Source: HGM12587 sp945786935 (lineage in GTDB: Bacteria > Bacillota > Clostridia > Lachnospirales > Lachnospiraceae). From it: a stretch of 6,973 nt of DNA. This document shows positions 1 to 6,639 of this stretch, one piece after another. The notes beneath the pieces are model-generated. The model had not been told where the DNA came from and did no database searches. It saw nothing but the letters and a program-made list of their open reading frames with translations. The position numbers and the translations under genes were made by a program. Location of the stretch: NCBI GenBank assembly GCA_945786935.1, contig CALZFY010000100.1:1-6973 (forward strand), in the 5' to 3' direction. Position 1 is the first letter of the stretch, and each line of letters begins with the position of its first letter.

Positions 1-292
1 GCTTTGAAAAATAGAAAAATCCCCGGAGCGGCATGTTCGGATTATAGGTACTTTGATGTTCATACAAATTCATGGTGCAATCAATGATGCAGGAAACGTC
101 ATTTTTTACATTCATGTACAATGCATTTTCCAATGTGTTGATTTCGAGCTCATCGGGATTATCATAGGATGTCCCATTTACTGCATTGTATAAACTGAGC
201 AGTTCTTTCTTCTCTTTAAAAATCATGTGGAAAAGAGATGCCTTGTAGGTACGGTTTCCATGGATATTTTGATATTCAGTTGTATTTTTCAC
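1..292 (-). CDS. Rpn/PD-(D/E)XK nuclease family transposase-like protein, N-terminal part (cut by window edge)
   Basis: The reverse strand encodes 97 residues from a GTG start at 292-290, open to the left edge, so the C-terminal part is missing. The start is set by a strong GGAGG at 301-305, 8 bases upstream. The frame does not begin with ATG and is incomplete. Recognisable family features are an N-terminal YKASLFHMIFKEKKELLSLY-like stretch (residues 16-35), an acidic residue D65 in a KND motif, and E78-H-Q80 followed by NPNMPLR (84-90). D65 with E78-x-Q80 fits the PD-(D/E)XK core in its E-x-Q form. Lachnospiraceae genomes carry many copies of such proteins, usually annotated as Rpn-type recombination-promoting nuclease/putative transposase or hypothetical. 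The DNA-cleavage role is inferred from the family. No inverted repeats or target duplications are visible, so nothing here shows recent mobility. It is transcribed divergently from the MATE gene. Confidence 0.8.
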   Translation of the reverse strand, partial: MKNTTEYQNIHGNRTYKASLFHMIFKEKKELLSLYNAVNGTSYDNPDELEINTLENALYMNVKNDVSCIIDCTMNLYEHQSTYNPNMPLRGFFYFSK

Positions 293-602
293 TATTCTTT
301 CCTCCATATTAGCATAAATTTTTCGTCAGTAACAGATAAAGTTGGAGCAATAGATTTATCAATTCTGAAATTTTTTGTAATGGATTTTGGATACGTCGGC
401 GAACTGCCATAAAAGAAATAATTGAATTTCTTAGACAACTCAAATATACCACCGGTATAGAGAATAATCAACATTTTTGAAATGAAGTGTAAGGTAAAAA
501 TTCTTAAATAACGTTACTGCACATTTCTGTATTTCGTGATAGAATGAGAGGAAAATGCGTGGAAGAATGAAAGATTACGGTAGCTGATGGAGACATTAAA
601 CG
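293..602. other. AT-rich divergent intergenic region
   Basis: This 310-base gap separates the divergent nuclease-like gene and the MATE gene and is visibly more AT-rich than the coding regions. It holds the GGAGG ribosome binding site of the minus-strand gene (301-305). It also holds a 60-codon minus-strand open frame (474-292) whose TAG stop shares one base with the GTG start of the nuclease gene. That frame has no recognisable domain, no good ribosome binding site before its ATG and many A/T-ending codons, so I do not call it a gene. The 8-base palindrome TAACGTTA lies at 509-516, and a candidate promoter for the MATE gene lies at 518-545. A weaker alternative plus-strand promoter is TAGACA (432-437) with TATAGA (456-461) at 18-base spacing. 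No tRNA, CRISPR or recognisable riboswitch is seen. Confidence 0.6.
518..545 (+). promoter_or_regulatory. Candidate extended -10 promoter for the MATE gene
   Basis: TGCACA (518-523, 4 of 6 matches to TTGACA) is followed after 16 bases by TAGAAT (540-545, 5 of 6 matches to TATAAT). A TG pair at 537-538 makes this an extended -10 element. Transcription would start near 552, giving a leader of about 50 bases. The ribosome binding site GGAGA at 589-593 lies before the ATG at 603. The -35 box is weak, so the call rests mainly on the -10 element. Confidence 0.45.
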
Positions 603-1946
603 ATGAATAGAAATTTAACCGAAGGTTCGATCCTGAAAAATCTGATGTTGTTTGCACTTCCCATGATGGCAGGCAACCTGTTACAACAGATTTATAATAT
701 TGCAGATACCATGATCGTGGGAAGGTTTGTAAGCCCTGAGGCTTTGGCGGCAGTAGGCTCTGCCTATACCCTGATGACATTTTTAACGTCCCTTATCATC
801 GGATTGTGTATGGGCAGCGGCGCCCTGTTTTCCAAGTCCTTCGGTGCGGGAAAAACAGAGGAGATGAAGCAGGAAATCTGTCTGTCTTTTTGTTTTATCG
901 GTGTGGTGACGGTATTGATCTATCTGGTTGTCTTGCCGGGTACAGATGTGATCTTATATTTACTCTCTGTGCCGGAGGAGATTTACGGTCTGATGCGAAG
1001 CTACGTGAAGATCATTTTTATCGGAATTGGCTTTACCTTTCTTTATAACTTTTTTGCCTACCTTTTGCGTTCTATCGGAAATTCGGTTGTTCCGCTGTAT
1101 TTTCTTGCCATCTCTTCGCTGATGAACATTGTGTTGGATCTTTATTTTGTCATCGCGCTTCGGTGGGGTGTTTCGGGTGCTGCGGCTGCCACTGTGATCT
1201 CCCAATGCTTTGCTGGAGTTGGGATTGCCGGGTATGTGTTGTTAAAAAATATAGAGCTTCTCAGACTGCATGAAAGACCGGAATGGAAACGTCTCGGTTC
1301 CATCATAAAAAATGATGTGCTGACGGGCCTCCAGCAATCGGTGATGAACCTGGGAATTTTGATGATCCAGGGTCTGGTCAACAGCTTTAGGACGACCATT
1401 ATGGCAGCCTTTGCTGCTGCAGTGAAGATCGATACCCTTGCCTACATGCCTGCACAGGAGTTTGGCAACGCCTATTCGCTGTTCATTTCCCAGAATTTTG
1501 GGGCACAGAAAGAGGAACGGATTCATAAGGGAACGAAAATTGCCATAGGAGTGTCCGCATTATTTTGCATAGCAGTATCTGCCCTGATCTGGATATGTTC
1601 ACCACAGCTTATGAAGCTGTTTGTCCATGCAAAAGAAACCTCGATCATTTTAGAAGGTGTGAAGTATTTAAGAATCGAGGGAAGCTTTTATTTCGGTATC
1701 GGGATCCTGTTTCTTCTTTACGGGTATTACAGAGGAATCCAACGGGCAGAAATGTCTCTCGTGCTGACGATTATTTCCTTAGGTACAAGGGTGCTGCTTT
1801 CCTACCTGTTAGCGCCTAATACACCCCTGGGAGTCAATGCCATCTGGTGGGCCATTCCCATAGGATGGATTCTTGCGGATTTAACAGGGCTATTTTATTA
1901 TGCAAAACAAAATTTTCCTAGGATTTTCCAGAGTTTTCGTGTATAA
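603..1946 (+). CDS. MATE family multidrug/cation efflux transporter
   Basis: This is a 447-residue integral membrane protein, the usual length for a 12-helix MATE (multi antimicrobial extrusion) transporter, which exports cationic drugs or metabolites across the cytoplasmic membrane in exchange for Na+ or H+. The N-terminal half shows the family stretch LLQQIYNIADTMIVGRF (26-42) with D35 in helix 1, a GAGK loop (81-84), RSIGNSVVPL (156-165) and NIVLDLYFV (175-183). The C-terminal half repeats the fold with TGLQQSVMNLG (241-251), QNFGAQKEERIHKG (297-310) and RGIQRAEMSL (377-386). It resembles the YoeA/DinF-like MATE groups common in Clostridia rather than classical NorM, but I cannot set the subfamily or the substrate. 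The ATG at 603 has a modest GGAG at 589-592, 10 bases upstream, and gives a normal N-terminus just before helix 1. It appears intact and is followed by an 84-base gap before the symporter gene. Confidence 0.93.
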   Translation: MNRNLTEGSILKNLMLFALPMMAGNLLQQIYNIADTMIVGRFVSPEALAAVGSAYTLMTFLTSLIIGLCMGSGALFSKSFGAGKTEEMKQEICLSFCFIGVVTVLIYLVVLPGTDVILYLLSVPEEIYGLMRSYVKIIFIGIGFTFLYNFFAYLLRSIGNSVVPLYFLAISSLMNIVLDLYFVIALRWGVSGAAAATVISQCFAGVGIAGYVLLKNIELLRLHERPEWKRLGSIIKNDVLTGLQQSVMNLGILMIQGLVNSFRTTIMAAFAAAVKIDTLAYMPAQEFGNAYSLFISQNFGAQKEERIHKGTKIAIGVSALFCIAVSALIWICSPQLMKLFVHAKETSIILEGVKYLRIEGSFYFGIGILFLLYGYYRGIQRAEMSLVLTIISLGTRVLLSYLLAPNTPLGVNAIWWAIPIGWILADLTGLFYYAKQNFPRIFQSFRV

Positions 1947-1958
1947 TTGTTCCATATT

Positions 1959-1998
1959 GTTGCTGTTTGGAAGCTTCTGGAATGGAGTGAACAGCAAC
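1959..1998 (+). repeat. Inverted repeat (hairpin) between MATE and symporter genes
   Basis: GTTGCTGTT (1959-1967) and AACAGCAAC (1990-1998) are perfect 9-base inverted repeats with a 22-base loop. The loop contains the palindrome GAAGCTTC (1970-1977). The stem is followed by an AT-rich stretch with TTTTT at 2011-2015, 12 bases beyond the stem, so it is not a textbook terminator. It could be a weak terminator for the MATE transcript or a leader structure for the symporter, whose ribosome binding site begins at 2016. A similar arrangement follows the symporter gene. Confidence 0.5.
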
Positions 1999-2015
1999 CG
2001 CATATTTATATTTTT

Positions 2016-2023
2016 AGGAGAGG
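2016..2023 (+). promoter_or_regulatory. Ribosome binding site of the AGCS symporter gene
   Basis: AGGAGAGG, 7 bases before the ATG at 2031, is a near-ideal Shine-Dalgarno sequence. It fixes the start and puts it directly after the AT-rich tail of the upstream hairpin. Confidence 0.8.
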
Positions 2024-2030
2024 TTGAAAA

Positions 2031-3410
2031 ATGTTAGAAATCATTAAAGCTGTCAATGATGCAGTGAATGGTCTGGTATGGGGTGTTCCGGCCATGGTGT
2101 GTATCATTGGTGTGGGGCTGTATTTATCGGTACGGACCGGTTTTATCCAGTTCCGTAAATTCCCATATGCCATGAAGGCGACTTTGGGTAAAATTTTCAA
2201 AAAAAGTGAAGCAGGAAAGGGATCCATTACTCCGTTTCAGGCAGTATGTACAGCATTGGCTGCAACCGTTGGTACAGGAAATATTGCAGGTGTGGCAGGA
2301 GCCATTGCCATCGGCGGACCGGGAGCGGTTTTTTGGATGTGGATTTCCGCACTGTTGGGTATGTGTACGAAATTTGCCGAGGTAACCTTGGCAGTTCATT
2401 TCCGGGAAAGAAATGAACACGGGGATTACATTGGCGGTCCTATGTATTACATAAAAAATGGTTTACCGAAAAAATGGCATTTCCTTGCAGCATTTTATGC
2501 ACTGTTTGGGGCACTCACTGTATTTGGAACAGGAAATGCGACCCAGGTGAATACGATCACAACGGCGGTAAACTCTGCCTTATTAAACTATCATATTGTA
2601 GATGAGGGATCTGTAAAAACAGTGAGCCTGATCATCGGTATCATTATCACAGTTGTGGTAGCCATGGTACTCCTTGGCGGTGTGAAACGTATCGGACGTG
2701 TTACAGAAAAGCTGGTGCCTTTCATGGCAGTGCTTTATGTGATCTTAGCCTTTGGCGTAGTGATAATCAATGCAAAGGTAGTACCGGATGTGTTTGCCTC
2801 CATCTTTTCCGGAGCATTTCATCCATCGGCAGTCACCGGTGGTATTGTAGGAACCTTATTCATCAGTATGCGAAAAGGTATTTCGCGAGGAATTTTCTCC
2901 AACGAGGCAGGTCTTGGTACCGGTTCTATCGCCCATGCATCTTCTGATACGAAAGATGCGGTAGAGCAGGGTGTTTTTGGAATCTTTGAGGTATTTACAG
3001 ATACGATCCTCATCTGTACTCTGACAGCCCTGACGATTCTGTGCAGCGGTGTGACCATCAACTATGGTGTGGATGCCGGTGCAGCTCTTACCATCAGCGG
3101 CTTCACAGCTACCTATGGAAACTGGGTGTCTATTTTTACGGCAGTTGCCATGGTTTGTTTCGCATTCTCCACAATCCTTGGCTGGGGCCTTTATGGTGCA
3201 AGATGCGTGGAATACTTACTTTCCGCTAAATTCATCAAACCTTTCATGGTAGTTTATTCCCTGATGGCTCTGGTAGGTGCTACCATGGATCTTGGCTTAT
3301 TATGGAGCATTGCCGATACCTTCAACGGTCTGATGGCGATTCCGAACTTAATTGCCCTGTTCCTGTTATCCGGAATGGTAGTAAAGCTTGTAAAAGAGAA
3401 ATTTGAGTAA
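2031..3410 (+). CDS. Sodium:alanine/glycine symporter, AGCS family (AlsT-like)
   Basis: This is a 459-residue membrane protein of the alanine or glycine:cation symporter family, which uses the Na+ (or H+) gradient to import L- or D-alanine and glycine. Family members have a LeuT-like 5+5 inverted helix fold. The family signature GGPGAVFWMWISALLG lies at residues 95-110, preceded by TALAATVGTGNIAGVAGA (74-91), part of the substrate/Na+ site region. YIGGPMYYI (133-141), FGTGNATQVNT (165-175) and NEAGLGTGSIAHASS (291-305) are also conserved blocks. Length and both ends look normal, with no frameshift. The name alsT or agcS is applied loosely across this family, so I give no symbol; whether alanine, glycine or another small amino acid is preferred cannot be read from the sequence. 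The gene is flanked on both sides by similar hairpin/AT segments and is followed by a terminator, so it is probably its own transcription unit or the end of one with the MATE gene. Confidence 0.95.
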   Translation: MLEIIKAVNDAVNGLVWGVPAMVCIIGVGLYLSVRTGFIQFRKFPYAMKATLGKIFKKSEAGKGSITPFQAVCTALAATVGTGNIAGVAGAIAIGGPGAVFWMWISALLGMCTKFAEVTLAVHFRERNEHGDYIGGPMYYIKNGLPKKWHFLAAFYALFGALTVFGTGNATQVNTITTAVNSALLNYHIVDEGSVKTVSLIIGIIITVVVAMVLLGGVKRIGRVTEKLVPFMAVLYVILAFGVVIINAKVVPDVFASIFSGAFHPSAVTGGIVGTLFISMRKGISRGIFSNEAGLGTGSIAHASSDTKDAVEQGVFGIFEVFTDTILICTLTALTILCSGVTINYGVDAGAALTISGFTATYGNWVSIFTAVAMVCFAFSTILGWGLYGARCVEYLLSAKFIKPFMVVYSLMALVGATMDLGLLWSIADTFNGLMAIPNLIALFLLSGMVVKLVKEKFE

Positions 3411-3450
3411 CTGTTCAGTGAGAAGCATTTTGGAGGTGGGCTCTGAACAG
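3411..3450 (+). repeat. Inverted repeat (hairpin) directly after the symporter stop codon
   Basis: CTGTTCAG (3411-3418) and CTGAACAG (3443-3450) are perfect 8-base inverted repeats with a 24-base loop, starting on the first base after the TAA stop. An AT-rich stretch follows (3459-3474) without a clean T-run. The loop holds GAAGC and TGGAGGTGGG. It resembles the hairpin upstream of the same gene (1959-1998). It may protect the 3' end of the mRNA or assist termination at the better terminator downstream. Confidence 0.5.
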
Positions 3451-3475
3451 TCTGCTGTATATTTAAATAATTTAT

Positions 3476-3511
3476 GGAACGCTCGATTGTACAATTGGGC
3501 GTTTCTTTGTT
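3476..3511 (+). terminator. Rho-independent terminator of the symporter gene
   Basis: AACGCTCGATT (3478-3488) pairs with AATTGGGCGTT (3493-3503) in an 11-base stem with two G-U pairs around a GTAC loop. Two further outer pairs are possible at 3476-3477 with 3504-3505. The stem runs straight into the T-rich tail TCTTTGTT (3504-3511). It lies 65 bases after the symporter stop and ends that transcription unit. The stem is only moderately GC-rich, so some read-through into the next operon is possible. Confidence 0.75.
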
Positions 3512-3516
3512 ATAAT
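3488..3516 (+). promoter_or_regulatory. Promoter of the yjjG-DUF4317-pepT-proC operon, overlapping the terminator
   Basis: A perfect TATAAT (3511-3516) has TG at 3508-3509, giving an extended -10 element. TGTACA (3488-3493, 4 of 6 matches to TTGACA) lies 17 bases upstream. Transcription would start near 3523, about 70 bases before the GTG at 3594. The -35 box sits in the tip of the terminator hairpin, so the two signals share bases. A small inverted repeat, TTTTGG (3529-3534) with CCAAAA (3549-3554), lies in the leader; I see no known riboswitch there. Confidence 0.65.
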
Positions 3517-3593
3517 AAAAAACAGAGCTTTTGGAAGGCGGCAAAGAGCCAAAACCCGAAGAAAAGATATTATATACTTAGGGGTAAAAGAAC

Positions 3594-4289
3594 GTGATCA
3601 AAGTAATTTTATGGGATATAGATGGAACCTTGCTGGATTTTCTGGCAGCTGAGAAGGCAGCTATCCGTGCATGCTTTTCCAAGTTTGGACTTGGAGAATG
3701 CACTGATGAAATGCTGGGGCGTTACTCAAAGATCAATCGAAGCTATTGGGAGAAGCTGGAGCGTGGAGAAATGTCAAAAGCGGAGATTCTGGTAAATCGT
3801 TTCCGGGACTTTTTTCTGCTGGAGGGCATAGACACCCATTGTGAAAAAGATTTTAATGCGGCCTATCAGATTGCATTGGGAGATACCATCTGTTTTCGTG
3901 ACAATGGCTATGAACTGGTGAAAAAACTACAGGGGAACTATTTACAGTATGTAGTTACCAACGGTACCTTTGTGGCACAGGAAAAGAAACTGAAAAAATC
4001 CGGCATCGCGGAACTTATGGAAGATTCGTTTATCTCGGATCACATTGGCTACGAGAAACCATCTGTGGAATTTTTTAACCATGTATTTGAAAAAATCGGT
4101 CATTTTGAAAAGGATGAGATCCTGATCGTAGGGGATTCCCTTACCAGTGATATGAAAGGTGGCAATAATGCAGGAATCTTGTGCTGCTGGTATAACCCGA
4201 ATCATTTGGAGAATACACAGGGAGTTTCTATCGATTTTGAAATCGACCATTTATGGCAGTTAGAGGAGATATTGAAAAAACATGAATAA
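3594..4289 (+). CDS. yjjG: YjjG family noncanonical pyrimidine nucleotidase (HAD superfamily)
   Basis: This 231-residue cytoplasmic HAD phosphatase is closest to YjjG, a 5'-nucleotidase that removes phosphate from pyrimidine nucleoside monophosphates, including damaged or non-canonical ones, and so helps clean the nucleotide pool. All four HAD motifs are present: motif I D8-I-D10-G-T with nucleophile D8; motif II T122-N-G; motif III K155 in GYEKPS; and motif IV GDSLTSDMKGGNNAG (180-194) with D181 and D186. The GDSLTSD-KGGNNAG form followed by CWYNP is typical of YjjG. The helical cap lies at about residues 15-95. The start is a GTG, supported by AGGGG at 3580-3584 (9 bases upstream) and by motif I falling at residue 8. 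Its 3' end overlaps the next gene by 8 bases. The symbol is by family resemblance; exact substrates are not known here. Confidence 0.88.
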   Translation: MIKVILWDIDGTLLDFLAAEKAAIRACFSKFGLGECTDEMLGRYSKINRSYWEKLERGEMSKAEILVNRFRDFFLLEGIDTHCEKDFNAAYQIALGDTICFRDNGYELVKKLQGNYLQYVVTNGTFVAQEKKLKKSGIAELMEDSFISDHIGYEKPSVEFFNHVFEKIGHFEKDEILIVGDSLTSDMKGGNNAGILCCWYNPNHLENTQGVSIDFEIDHLWQLEEILKKHE

Positions 4290-5403
4290 AAAAGAAATCT
4301 TGGAAATCAGGAAACAGTTTACACCGGCCAATTGTGCCATTACAAGAATCTGCGGATGTTATGTCAATCATGAGAAAGAAAAGATCTGCCAGTCAAAACA
4401 GGCATTCTTAGCCATGCCGGAGGAAGAGGCTTTTAAATATTTTGATATTTTCAAGCATACACTGTCCGGAACCGTCGGAAAAAATATGATCAACATGGAA
4501 TTTTCCCTGGACTCTGAAATGCAGGGAGGCCCCCAGGAATTTTTATTAAAGCTTCGTGACAGCGAGCTCAAGGATGACATGCTGGTGGAAGAATTTTATG
4601 ATAAGATCATCGAACATTATCATTATGGGGAAAACTATTACATTGTATTGATCTACGCAGCCTATGATGTACCGGGAAAATCCAGTGACGGACTGGAAAT
4701 GGATGATGCATCCGATACGGTATTTCGCCACATTCTTTGCAGCATTTGTCCGGTGAATTTATCCAAGGCTGCCCTTTCCTATAATCCGGATACCAATGTG
4801 ATGGAGGACCGCGTCCGCGACTGGATTGTGGAAATGCCTATGAACGGATTTTTGTTCCCGGCCTTTAACGAACGTGCCACAGACTTACATAGCATGCTTT
4901 ACTATTCCAAAAATCCGGAAGAACTCCAGAGTGAACTGATCGAAACAGTCTTTGGCGCAGGGATTCCGGTGACAGCAAAGAGCCAGAAGGAGATCTTTGA
5001 TACGGTGGTGGCGGAAACCCTGGGAGAGGATTGTGGTTATGAGGTGGTTCGAAACCTTCATGACAATCTCTATGAGATGATGGAAGAGCACAAGGAATCA
5101 CCGGAACCTTTGGAGCTTTCCAAAATGGATGTGAAAAAGCTCTTGGAAAAGAGCGGTGCACCGGAAGAAAAATTACAGGAATTTGACAAAGAGTACGATA
5201 CGGTAGCTGGAGAGCGTACGACCCTTCTTGCCAGCAATGTGGTAAATGTGAAAAAATTCAGTGTGGAAACACCGGACATTGTGATCAAGGTAAATCCGGA
5301 GAGAGCGGATCTTATAGAGACCATGGAAATTGAAGGAAGAAAATGTCTTGTCATTCCAATGGATGACCGTGTGGAAGTGAACGGTGTTTCCGTGAAGTTA
5401 TAA
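4282..5403 (+). CDS. DUF4317 family protein of unknown function
   Basis: This 373-residue soluble protein has no signal peptide or membrane helix. I recognise it as DUF4317, found mainly in Clostridia, usually at about this length. No biochemical function is established to my knowledge, and I see no catalytic motif I can name. The N-terminus has a conserved-looking TRICGCYV segment (21-28, Cys24 and Cys26), then a long acidic mixed alpha/beta region with HYHYGENYYIVLIYAAYDVP (112-131), and a more charged C-terminal third that includes a likely helical stretch rich in Glu and Lys (about 265-305). The ATG lies inside the end of yjjG (8-base overlap), with AGGAG at 4264-4268 about 13 bases upstream, so its translation is probably coupled to yjjG. 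The pepT gene follows 12 bases later. The operon position suggests a housekeeping or metabolic role, but that is inference only. Confidence 0.85.
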   Translation: MNKKEILEIRKQFTPANCAITRICGCYVNHEKEKICQSKQAFLAMPEEEAFKYFDIFKHTLSGTVGKNMINMEFSLDSEMQGGPQEFLLKLRDSELKDDMLVEEFYDKIIEHYHYGENYYIVLIYAAYDVPGKSSDGLEMDDASDTVFRHILCSICPVNLSKAALSYNPDTNVMEDRVRDWIVEMPMNGFLFPAFNERATDLHSMLYYSKNPEELQSELIETVFGAGIPVTAKSQKEIFDTVVAETLGEDCGYEVVRNLHDNLYEMMEEHKESPEPLELSKMDVKKLLEKSGAPEEKLQEFDKEYDTVAGERTTLLASNVVNVKKFSVETPDIVIKVNPERADLIETMEIEGRKCLVIPMDDRVEVNGVSVKL

Positions 5404-5410
5404 AAGGAGA
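5404..5410 (+). promoter_or_regulatory. Ribosome binding site of pepT
   Basis: AAGGAGA starts right after the DUF4317 stop codon, and its GGAG core lies 6 bases before the pepT ATG at 5416. It confirms the pepT start and shows that this gene has its own strong initiation site inside the operon. Confidence 0.8.
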
Positions 5411-5415
5411 TTTTT

Positions 5416-6639
5416 ATGAGAGCTTATGAAAGATTATTAAATTATGTGAAGGTGGACACGCCAAGTGATCCCCATTCAGAGACAACACCCTCTTCTTCCT
5501 GTCAGTTTGATCTGGCAAGGCTTCTGGTGGAAGAGTTGAAGGCACTTGGTGTGGGCAATGCTCATGTGGATGACAAATGTTATGTCTATGCATCCATCCC
5601 GGCAACTGCAGGGTACGAGAAATGTAAACGTCTTGGATTTATCGCCCATATGGATACTGCACCGGACTTTAATGGCAAAGGTGTGAATCCTCAGATGGTC
5701 TCAAATTTTGACGGAAAGGATCTGGTTCTTGGAACAAGCGGGTATGTGTTAAAGGCAAAGGATTTCCCCCAGCTTCCAAACATGAAAGGACGTACTTTGA
5801 TTACCACAGACGGAAGCTCTCTTTTGGGTGCCGACGATAAAGCCGGCGTTGCAGAGATCATGACTATGGCGGAACGCATTTTGAAAGATAACATTCCTCA
5901 TGGAAAGATCTGTATCGGTTTTACACCGGATGAAGAGATCGGAGCAGGTGCAGATCATTTTGATGTGGAGAAATTTGGTGCAGACATTGCCTACACCTTA
6001 GATGGCGGTATGGAAGGCGAAATCGAATATGAAAACTTCAATGCAGCCGGAGCAGATTTTGTCATTCACGGAAACAATGTGCATCCGGGCAGCGCCAAAA
6101 ACATTATGGTCAATGCCCAGCTTCTTGCCATGGAGATCAACGGAATGCTTCCGGCAGATGAAACACCGGCGACTACAGAAGGATATGAAGGTTTCTTTCA
6201 TCTGACAGATATGGAAGGAACTGTAGAAAAAGCAAAATTAGAATATATCATCAGAGACCATGACCGGGAAAAATTTGAAGCCCGTAAGGCTTTGGTGCGC
6301 AAAATTGCTGATCGCATGAATGAAAAATACGGTGCCGGAACCGTGGAACTGAATGTGAAGGATCAGTATTACAATATGAAGGAAATGATCGAGCCCCATA
6401 TGGAGCTTGTTGAATATGCAAAGGAAGCTGCCAAAGCGGTAGGAATCAACCCGAAGGTGGTTGCAATCCGCGGAGGTACAGACGGAGCCCGTTTAAGCTT
6501 TATGGGACTGCCATGCCCGAACCTTGGAACCGGCGGTTTCGGTTTCCACGGACCTTATGAGCACATTACTGCGGAAGGCATGGATCTTTGCGTGGAAATG
6601 GCATTAAAAATTGTGGAGAAATACAGTGAGGAAAAATAA
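5416..6639 (+). CDS. pepT: Peptidase T (tripeptide aminopeptidase, M20 family)
   Basis: This 407-residue cytoplasmic zinc enzyme removes the N-terminal residue from tripeptides, the final stage of peptide use. Length and residue numbering match the enterobacterial PepT almost exactly. Metal ligands and catalytic residues are all present: H78 and D80 in AHMDTAPD, bridging D140 in GADDKAG, the E173 general base and E174 ligand in PDEEIG, D196 in TLDGG, and H378 in FHGPYEH. The dimerisation (lid) domain lies at about residues 205-320, with the conserved HGNNVHPGSAKN (216-227), which contributes the substrate-binding His. The GGTDGARLSFMGLPCPNLGTG block (about 354-374) is typical of PepT. No signal peptide is present. 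The gene sits 12 bases after DUF4317 and ends directly at the proC start codon, so it is the third gene of the operon. It appears intact. Confidence 0.96.
   Translation: MRAYERLLNYVKVDTPSDPHSETTPSSSCQFDLARLLVEELKALGVGNAHVDDKCYVYASIPATAGYEKCKRLGFIAHMDTAPDFNGKGVNPQMVSNFDGKDLVLGTSGYVLKAKDFPQLPNMKGRTLITTDGSSLLGADDKAGVAEIMTMAERILKDNIPHGKICIGFTPDEEIGAGADHFDVEKFGADIAYTLDGGMEGEIEYENFNAAGADFVIHGNNVHPGSAKNIMVNAQLLAMEINGMLPADETPATTEGYEGFFHLTDMEGTVEKAKLEYIIRDHDREKFEARKALVRKIADRMNEKYGAGTVELNVKDQYYNMKEMIEPHMELVEYAKEAAKAVGINPKVVAIRGGTDGARLSFMGLPCPNLGTGGFGFHGPYEHITAEGMDLCVEMALKIVEKYSEEK

Noticed and set aside
227..412. 61-codon plus-strand open frame in the left intergenic region
   Set aside because: It overlaps the start of the minus-strand nuclease-like gene, has no ribosome binding site and its product is unlike any family I know; it is a shadow frame in AT-rich DNA.
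514..780. 88-codon minus-strand open frame across the MATE start
   Set aside because: It lies mostly opposite the well-supported MATE coding region and its product shows no domain; it is an antisense shadow.
1947..2030. Possible glycine riboswitch before the AGCS symporter gene
   Set aside because: Glycine riboswitches often precede such genes, but this gap is only 84 bases and I see neither the conserved aptamer core nor room for aptamer plus expression platform.
3517..3593. Possible riboswitch or T-box leader before yjjG
   Set aside because: The leader is only about 70 bases with one weak 6-base inverted repeat; there is no T-box sequence, second terminator or known aptamer core.
3403..3597. 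64-codon plus-strand open frame between the symporter and yjjG
   Set aside because: It spans the terminator hairpin and promoter, overlaps both neighbouring genes, lacks a ribosome binding site and has no recognisable product.
4865..5161. 98-codon minus-strand open frame rich in Pro, Ser and His
   Set aside because: It lies fully opposite the DUF4317 gene, and its composition is what the antisense of that reading frame would give.
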